The notes beneath the pieces are model-generated. The model was not told the origin of the DNA and ran no database searches. It worked only from the letters and a program-made list of their open reading frames with translations. The translations under genes and the position numbers were made by a program. Below, piece after piece: positions 56,228-64,000 of a stretch of 64,000 nt of DNA; within the stretch, counting starts at the first letter, position 1, and each line of letters begins with the position of its first letter. Location: NCBI GenBank assembly GCA_016709385.1, contig JADJMW010000001.1, positions 434,001 through 498,000 on the forward strand, given 5' to 3'. The DNA comes from Candidatus Rubrivivax defluviihabitans. Its GTDB lineage: Bacteria > Pseudomonadota > Gammaproteobacteria > Burkholderiales > Burkholderiaceae_C.

Positions 56228-57184
56228 CTAGCGCAGCTCCAGCGGCACCTGCGGCTGCGTATCGGCGAAGCGCAGCACGTCGAAGCTGACGCAGGCCGAG
56301 CCGGGGTCGCTGGGCGAGCCGCCCAGGCCGATGGTGCCGCTGCCGTGCAGCGTGCAGCTGCCGCGGCGCAGGCTGACGATCTCGCCGTCGTTGAAGCGCA
56401 CGTAGGTGCCGTTGTAGCTGAGGTCGGCGAGCTGGAAGCTGCCGCCGTGCCAGTCGACGCGGGCGTGCGAGCGCGAGACGCGGGTGTCGTCGACGCAGAA
56501 CGTGGCCTGCGGGCTGCGTCCCAGCACCACCGGCATCTGCTGGCTGGCGAAGACGCGTTGCAGCCCGCCCCACATGAGACGCAGGCCGTCGGGTTCGTGC
56601 ACCGTGGAGACGTCGCCGAACTGCGTGGCGGCGAGGTCGATGCCGCCGCGGCGACCGCCCATCACGTGCACCTCGACCGGCTCCACGCGACCTCGCAGCA
56701 CCAGCCGGTCGAGGCTGCGGAAGCGCGAACGCAGGTCGGCCGAGAGGCCACCCAGCACTTCGACAGTGAGCAGCGTCTCGTTGTCGCCGGCGTGGTCGAG
56801 CAGCCGTGCAGCCACGTTGACGGCGTCACCGTAACAGTCGCCGGCCATCTCCACGACCTCGCCGCGGGCCAGCGCCACCTGCAATTTCAGCCCGCGCAGG
56901 CCCGACGATGCGCCGCGCTCCTTGCCGCGCGAAACCATGCCGTCCAGCAGGTCGTGCATCTCCATGGCCGCCGGCACGGCCATCGCCGGGGCGTCGAAGA
57001 CCGCCATCAGCCCGTCGCCGAGGGTCTTGACGACGCTGCCGTTGTGGGCCGTCACCGGGCCGCTCAGCGCATTCACGCAATGCGTCACCACCGACGTGGC
57101 TTCGGCATTGCCCAGCGTCTCGAACAGTGCCGTGCTGCCGCGCAGGTCGGCGAATAGGACGGTGCGGTCGGAGATCCGTGTCAT
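56228..57184 (-). CDS. Adenylate/guanylate cyclase with C-terminal FHA domain
   Basis: 318-residue cytosolic protein. The N-terminal class III cyclase domain carries both metal Asp residues (D13 in FADLRGST, D57 in KTLGDGL), the adenine-selecting Lys53 and Asp116 and the transition-state Asn123 and Arg127 (GDAVNVAARL). By comparison with the Rv1625c-type site this is a complete adenylyl-cyclase set. The C-terminal FHA domain (LGRSPQATFCVDDTRVSRSH, then SYNGTYV) binds phosphothreonine, so activity may be steered by a Ser/Thr kinase; none is in the window. ATG 57184 is chosen over TTG 57193. No transmembrane segment is seen. Confidence 0.9.
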   Translation of the reverse strand: MTRISDRTVLFADLRGSTALFETLGNAEATSVVTHCVNALSGPVTAHNGSVVKTLGDGLMAVFDAPAMAVPAAMEMHDLLDGMVSRGKERGASSGLRGLKLQVALARGEVVEMAGDCYGDAVNVAARLLDHAGDNETLLTVEVLGGLSADLRSRFRSLDRLVLRGRVEPVEVHVMGGRRGGIDLAATQFGDVSTVHEPDGLRLMWGGLQRVFASQQMPVVLGRSPQATFCVDDTRVSRSHARVDWHGGSFQLADLSYNGTYVRFNDGEIVSLRRGSCTLHGSGTIGLGGSPSDPGSACVSFDVLRFADTQPQVPLELR

Positions 57185-57236
57185 GCCGGCCAAAAGTGTA
57201 ACTGCCGCAAGGAGTGGACTCCCCGCGACAGGGGCA

Positions 57237-59609
<2,373 letters not shown>

Positions 59610-59859
59610 GCGGTTCCTCGGGAAAGCGGTGGCGATGGGCGGCCCCGGGCACACGCGCGTCTCATGAATCCACGTCGCCTCGGCGGCGCGGCAGGTTCGA
59701 TCTCGCGTGTCGTCGGGCGGGCAAGCTCGCGTGGACGGTTCTGAAGTGCAGCTCTCGCGGGCGGGGGGATGTCCGAGAGCGCTCGCTTCCAGCGTGTTCG
59801 GGCCCCCGGTTCGCCGAGGTTCCTGCTGCTGTCACCCTGGCTGCCGCGACAAACGGCGG

Positions 59860-59865
59860 ATTATA
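59860..59865 (-). promoter_or_regulatory. -10 element (TATAAT) in the dnaG-rpoD gap
   Basis: The 286-base dnaG-rpoD gap holds a perfect TATAAT on the minus strand, 250 bases before the rpoD ATG, with no clear -35. It could give rpoD its own transcript with a long leader. I see no gene in this gap. Confidence 0.45.
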
Positions 59866-59895
59866 CCCGCCGACACCGGTTTTCCGGGGTCGGTG

Positions 59896-61737
59896 TCAGC
59901 CCCCGGGGGCCGTCAGCAGGGCCTTGAGCCGGCCGATCTGCTCGTGCAGCGCGCGCAGGCGCAGCAGCTGCTCGCCGCCCTCGGCGCCTGCTGCGGCGAG
60001 CTGCTGCGCTTCGTCGCCCAGGCGGCCAATCCACAGCCGGTGCATGACGCGCTGCAGGTCGTTGAAATCCTGCTCCTCGCCAGGGTCGGCGGTATCCACC
60101 CAGGCGCGGGCCTGGGCGTGCCAGGGCTCGTCGGCCATGGCCTGCGCCAGTACCGACCAGGTGAGAGGCCCGTGCTCCATCAGCTGCTGTTCGAGCCAGC
60201 TCACGGCCTCGCCGTGGCTGCCGCCCAGTTCGTGCAGCAACATGTGGTCCTCGGCCGAGAGCTGCTGCCACCAGTCGCTGTGGCGCAGCAGCAGCCGCAG
60301 CGCCAGGTCGGCACTGGCCGCGGGCGCGCGGCGCCCGGGGCTGTGCAAGGGCAAGCGGCCGGACCAGGGGCCGGCTGCCGCGGGTGGCCGCGCCGCTGCA
60401 CCGCGAGCCGCCGCCGCACCGCCCCACAGCGCGCCCAGGTCGGCCACTTCCAGTTGCGCGCGCCTTGCCAGTTCGGGCAGCAGCTGCCGCTTGAGCGCGC
60501 CATCGGGCAAGGCCGCCCACAACGGCCGCGCCTGTGCCAGCATACGCGAGCGTCCTTCGGCGGTGGCCAGGTCGGCACCTTCGGCAGCTTGTTCGACGAG
60601 CTGGCGCGACAGTGGCACGGCGGCCGCCAGCTGGGCCTCGAAGGCCTCGGCGCCGAGTTCGCGCACGTAGCTGTCGGGGTCGTGCTCGGGCGGCAGGAAA
60701 AGAAAGCGCACGGTGCGCAGGTCGCTGGCGTGGGGCAGGGCGGCTTCCAGCGCGCGCGCTGCGGCGCGGCGGCCGGCGGCGTCGCCGTCGAAGCTGAACA
60801 CCACCACGTCGGTGAAGCGGAAGAGCTTTTGCACATGTTCGGCCGTGCAGGCCGTGCCCAGCGTGGCCACCGCGTTGGTGAAGCCAGCCTGGGCCAGCGC
60901 CACCACGTCCATGTAGCCTTCGACGACGAGCGCACAGCCCTTGTCGCGCAGTGCCTGGCGCGCCTCGAACAGGCCATAGAGTTCACGTCCCTTGCTGAAG
61001 ACCGGCGTCTCCGGCGAGTTCATGTATTTGGGCTTGCTGTCGTCGAGCACGCGGCCGCCGAAGCCGATGACCTCGCCGGCGACACCGCGGATGGGAAACA
61101 TGATGCGGTCGCGGAACCAGTCGTAGCGGCCGCCGTCGGCGTGGCTGCCTTCACCGCCGTCGCCTTCGGCCTCGCGCTGCCGCACCAGGCCGGCTTCCTC
61201 GAGCACCGGATCGTCGTAGTTGGGGAAGACGCCGGCCAGCGTGCGCCAGCCCGGCGGCGCATAGCCGAGACCGAACCGCGCGGCCACCTGGCCGGTGAGG
61301 CCGCGCTGCTTGAGGTAGTCGATGGCGCGCGGGTGGGCGCGCAACTGGCCGCGGTAGAACTCGGCGGCGCGGGTCAGTACCGCGGTGGCCGAGAGCCGTC
61401 GCTGGCGCAGCGTATCGCGCCGTTCGCGTTCCTCGGGGCTGGCATCGTCTTCCGGCACCGTGAGGCCGGCGCCCTGCGCCAGGTCGCGCACCGCTTCCAC
61501 GAAACTCAGGCCCAGGTGCTCGGTGAGGAAGCGGATCGCGTCGCCACTGGCACCGCAGCCGAAGCAGTAATAGAACTGCTTGACCGGGCTGACCGAGAAG
61601 CTCGGCGACTTCTCGGCGTGGAAGGGGCACAGCCCCATCAGATTGGCGCCGCTGCGCTTGAGTTCGACGTGGCGGCCCACGACGTCGGCGATGTCGACGC
61701 GCGACAGCAGTTCCTGTACGAAGCCCGGTGGAATCAC
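59896..61737 (-). CDS. dnaG: DNA primase DnaG
   Basis: 613-residue primase. The N-terminal CHC2 zinc ribbon is C-x2-H...C-x2-C (CPFHAEKSPSF, YYCFGCGASGD), followed by the TOPRIM catalytic core (LVVEGYMDVVALAQAGF, VVFSFDGDAAGRRAAARAL) and the C-terminal helicase-binding domain. The start is GTG (MIPPGFVQELLSRVDIADVV). It is 10 bases after the GGDEF/EAL gene and upstream of rpoD. Confidence 0.97.
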   Translation of the reverse strand: MIPPGFVQELLSRVDIADVVGRHVELKRSGANLMGLCPFHAEKSPSFSVSPVKQFYYCFGCGASGDAIRFLTEHLGLSFVEAVRDLAQGAGLTVPEDDASPEERERRDTLRQRRLSATAVLTRAAEFYRGQLRAHPRAIDYLKQRGLTGQVAARFGLGYAPPGWRTLAGVFPNYDDPVLEEAGLVRQREAEGDGGEGSHADGGRYDWFRDRIMFPIRGVAGEVIGFGGRVLDDSKPKYMNSPETPVFSKGRELYGLFEARQALRDKGCALVVEGYMDVVALAQAGFTNAVATLGTACTAEHVQKLFRFTDVVVFSFDGDAAGRRAAARALEAALPHASDLRTVRFLFLPPEHDPDSYVRELGAEAFEAQLAAAVPLSRQLVEQAAEGADLATAEGRSRMLAQARPLWAALPDGALKRQLLPELARRAQLEVADLGALWGGAAAARGAAARPPAAAGPWSGRLPLHSPGRRAPAASADLALRLLLRHSDWWQQLSAEDHMLLHELGGSHGEAVSWLEQQLMEHGPLTWSVLAQAMADEPWHAQARAWVDTADPGEEQDFNDLQRVMHRLWIGRLGDEAQQLAAAGAEGGEQLLRLRALHEQIGRLKALLTAPGG

Positions 61738-61747
61738 CGGTGGAAGT

Positions 61748-64000
61748 CTAGCCCCCCGGTCCCTTCGCGAAGAGCGGGGCCGCAGCCGCCTCGGCCGGTG
61801 CCAGCGTGAACATGCCCTTGTAGTCGCGCACCCAGCCGGCCACCTGGGCCGATGGCATGGGCGCGGCGATGCCGGTGCCCTGGCCGATGTCGCAACCCAG
61901 CTCCAGCAGCGTGCGCGCCTGGGCCGGCGACTCCACGCCCTCGGCCACCACCACGCAGCCGAAGGTGCGCGCCAGGCCGATCACGCCCTCGACGATGGCC
62001 AGGTCCTGCGCGTCGTCGAGCATGTGGTGCACGAACGAGCGGTCGATCTTGAGCACGTCCACCGGCAGCCGCTTCAGGTAGCTCAGCGTGGAATAGCCGG
62101 TGCCGAAGTCGTCGAGCGCGAAGCGCACGCCCATGCCGCGGCAGCGCGCCAGCAGCGCCGAGGTGGCGTCGATGTCGGCATGCGCCGCGGTCTCCAGCGT
62201 CTCCAGTTCCAGGTACGGCGCCAGCGGGTCGGCGTGGCGGGCCAGCAGTTCACCCAGGCGCAGCGCGAAATCCGGCTCCTGCAGGTGGCGCGCCGAGACG
62301 TTGACGCTGACCGAGATGTCCAGCCCGCTGCGGCGCCACAGCGCCAGGTGCTCCAGCGCCTGCGAGATGACCCAGTCGCCGATGCGCGACGACAGGCCGG
62401 TGCTCTCGATCAGCGGCAGGAACTGCATTGGCGCGATCAGGCCCTGGCTCGGGTGCTCCCAGCGCAGCAAGGCCTCGAAGCCGAGCACGCGGCCGTTGCG
62501 CATGTCGACCTTGGGCTGGTAGTAGAGCAGGAATTCCTGCTGGTCGAGCGCCTCCTGCACGCGGCCGATGGCCATCACGCGCGCCTCGGCCTGGCGCCGG
62601 TGCTCGGGGTCGAAGAAGAGGTAGCCGTTGCGGCCCGACTGCTTGGCCTCGTACATGGCATGGTCGGCATGGCGCAGCAGCGTGTCGGCGTCGCTGTGGT
62701 CGATGGGGTAGACGGTGGCGCCCATGCTGGCCGTCACCTGCACCGGATCTTGCGCGGGGTCGATGACGTAAGGCAGCGCCACCACGCGCAGCACACGTTC
62801 CACCGCCAGCCGCGCCTCTTCCAGCGTGCCGGCGCGCAGCAGCAGCACGAATTCGTCGCCGCCCAGCCGCGCCGCGGCGTCGGCCCAGCTCTCGCGGCTG
62901 CGCAGCGCGCTGCGCAGGCGGCCGGCCAGTTCGGCCAGCAATCGGTCGCCGGCGGCGTGGCCGAAGCGGTCGTTGACGGGCTTGAAGCGGTCCAGGTCGA
63001 GATAACACACCACGAGCAGGTAGCCATCGCGGTCGGCCGCGCGCATGCCGTCGTCGAGCAATTGCGTGAGCCGCGATCGGTTGGGCAGCCGCGTCAGCTC
63101 GTCGAAGTGCGCCTGGCGCTCGAGTTGCTCGCGCTGCTGGCGCTGTTCGGTGATGTCGGAAATGACGAGCACGTGGTAGCGCAGGTCATGCGCCGGGCCG
63201 CGCACCGTGGAGATGGTGGTCTGCAGCGTGCACGGTTCGCCATTGCGCCGCCGCTCCAGCAGTTCGCCGCGCCAGCTGCCGGTGTCGCGCAGGCTGGCCC
63301 ACATGGCGGCGCGCTGCTGGCGCGCCACCGGGTCGGCCGGGGTCGGCCGCAGCAGCAGCGGCACGGTGCCCAGCAGTTCGTCGCGCGGCACGCCCAGGAT
63401 CTGCGTATAGGCCGGGTTGGCGTCGAGCGCGCGCAACTCGGCGTCGGTGATGAGCAGGCCCTCGTGCAAGTGCTGGAACAGGCTCACCGACATGCGCTGG
63501 CCTTCCAGCGCCTCGCGTCGCTCCTGCACGTCGGCCAGCGTGGCCAGCAGGCGCACCGGCTCGCCGCCGCCGCTGCGTTCGATGACCATCAGCGTGGTTT
63601 CCATCCAGCGCCAGCCGTCGCCCTGCGGCAGGCGCAGTTCGAGCTGGCGCCGGCCGGCTTCGCCCGTGCCCAGCGATGCGATGGCGGCTGCCAGCGCAGG
63701 GCGGTCCTCGGCGTGCACGCTGGCCAGCCAGTCGGCCGGGCTCCAGGCACGCGCGGTGTGGCCGCTGAGCTGGCGCCAGGCCGTCGAGGCGAAGCGGTCG
63801 TCGCGCTGCAGGTGCCAGTCGGCCACGCCCAGGCGCGAGCCGTCGAGCGCCCATTCCCAGCGCTGGGAGCGGCTGCGCCAGTCCACCGTGGCGGCGTGGG
63901 CCAGCAGCATCAGCGCCAGAGCCGAGGCTGTCCAGGCGGCCAGCAGCGCCGGCCCATGGCCGCCCGCAGCCCATGGCGCCAGAGCGGCGCTGCTACCCCG
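61748..64000 (-). CDS. PAS-GGDEF-EAL membrane protein, 5' end cut by the window
   Basis: Partial c-di-GMP signalling protein. The frame is open to the window edge, so the start lies outside. A hydrophobic helix near the edge (LLAAWTASALALMLLA) is followed by two PAS-like regions (WEWALDGSRLGVADWHL; LLITDAELRALDANPAYTQI), a diguanylate cyclase domain with intact RLGGDEFVLLL, and an EAL domain with intact FEALLRW, LDDFGTGYSTLSYLKRLPVD and VVAEGVES. Catalytic signatures of both activities look complete, so it could make or degrade c-di-GMP; the EAL tail ends in the GQGTGIAAPMP variant. Its stop lies 10 bases before the dnaG GTG. Confidence 0.93.
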   Translation of the reverse strand, partial: RGSSAALAPWAAGGHGPALLAAWTASALALMLLAHAATVDWRSRSQRWEWALDGSRLGVADWHLQRDDRFASTAWRQLSGHTARAWSPADWLASVHAEDRPALAAAIASLGTGEAGRRQLELRLPQGDGWRWMETTLMVIERSGGGEPVRLLATLADVQERREALEGQRMSVSLFQHLHEGLLITDAELRALDANPAYTQILGVPRDELLGTVPLLLRPTPADPVARQQRAAMWASLRDTGSWRGELLERRRNGEPCTLQTTISTVRGPAHDLRYHVLVISDITEQRQQREQLERQAHFDELTRLPNRSRLTQLLDDGMRAADRDGYLLVVCYLDLDRFKPVNDRFGHAAGDRLLAELAGRLRSALRSRESWADAAARLGGDEFVLLLRAGTLEEARLAVERVLRVVALPYVIDPAQDPVQVTASMGATVYPIDHSDADTLLRHADHAMYEAKQSGRNGYLFFDPEHRRQAEARVMAIGRVQEALDQQEFLLYYQPKVDMRNGRVLGFEALLRWEHPSQGLIAPMQFLPLIESTGLSSRIGDWVISQALEHLALWRRSGLDISVSVNVSARHLQEPDFALRLGELLARHADPLAPYLELETLETAAHADIDATSALLARCRGMGVRFALDDFGTGYSTLSYLKRLPVDVLKIDRSFVHHMLDDAQDLAIVEGVIGLARTFGCVVVAEGVESPAQARTLLELGCDIGQGTGIAAPMPSAQVAGWVRDYKGMFTLAPAEAAAAPLFAKGPGG

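Overview
The window is a GC-rich chromosomal segment of a betaproteobacterium, most likely order Burkholderiales (Comamonadaceae or the Rubrivivax/Leptothrix neighbourhood). This rests on recognisable gene order and family variants: ndk-rlmN-pilW-rodZ-ispG-hisS-yfgM-bamB-der-hfq-hflX-hflK-hflC-DUF2065-hisZ-purA, a short priB between rpsF and rpsR, and an RluB with long low-complexity tails. It is almost entirely core genome. I see no insertion sequence, prophage, CRISPR array, integrase or rRNA operon. No gap between genes exceeds about 290 bases.

Layout. (1) 1-19.2 kb, plus strand: chromosome segregation and 23S rRNA modification (scpB, rluB), then ndk, rlmN, pilus biogenesis (pilW), cell shape (rodZ), isoprenoid synthesis (ispG), hisS, outer-membrane assembly (bamB, yfgM), ribosome GTPase der, hfq, the hflX/hflK/hflC membrane protease-modulator group, hisZ, purA and a phosphoribosyltransferase. 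(2) 19.2-24.6 kb: a minus-strand tRNA-Leu(CAG), rnr on the plus strand, then dadA-like dehydrogenase and NAD(P)HX repair on the minus strand. (3) 24.6-40 kb, plus strand: a long, tightly packed operon from rpsB-tsf-pyrH-frr through uppS-cdsA-dxr-rseP-bamA-skp to lpxD-fabZ-lpxA-lpxB-rnhB and a TrmH-type methylase, linking translation, isoprenoid/phospholipid supply, outer-membrane protein assembly and lipid A synthesis. (4) 40-46 kb: divergent ppsR/ppsA, then a two-subunit sodium/solute symporter. (5) 46-50.3 kb: rpsF-priB-rpsR-rplI, dnaB, and a radical SAM gene under a textbook LexA operator. (6) 50.4-64 kb, all minus strand; in transcription order a GGDEF/EAL protein (cut by the window edge), dnaG, rpoD, an adenylate cyclase-FHA protein, a single-domain response regulator, hemH, an Hsp15-like S4 protein, grpE, dnaK, dnaJ.

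Anomalies. Two genes that should be intact, hflK and purA, each carry one extra base that breaks the frame, and rnr has no ATG, GTG or TTG start in frame over its conserved N-terminus. Three lesions within about 5 kb, in genes normally conserved or important, may reflect consensus errors in the assembly; if real they would be biologically notable. I do not see a convincing wholly new system. The best regulatory signals are the LexA-controlled radical SAM gene, the c-di-GMP enzyme placed 10 bases upstream of dnaG, the cyclase-FHA/response-regulator pair beside hemH, and an EF-hand-like loop in the symporter.
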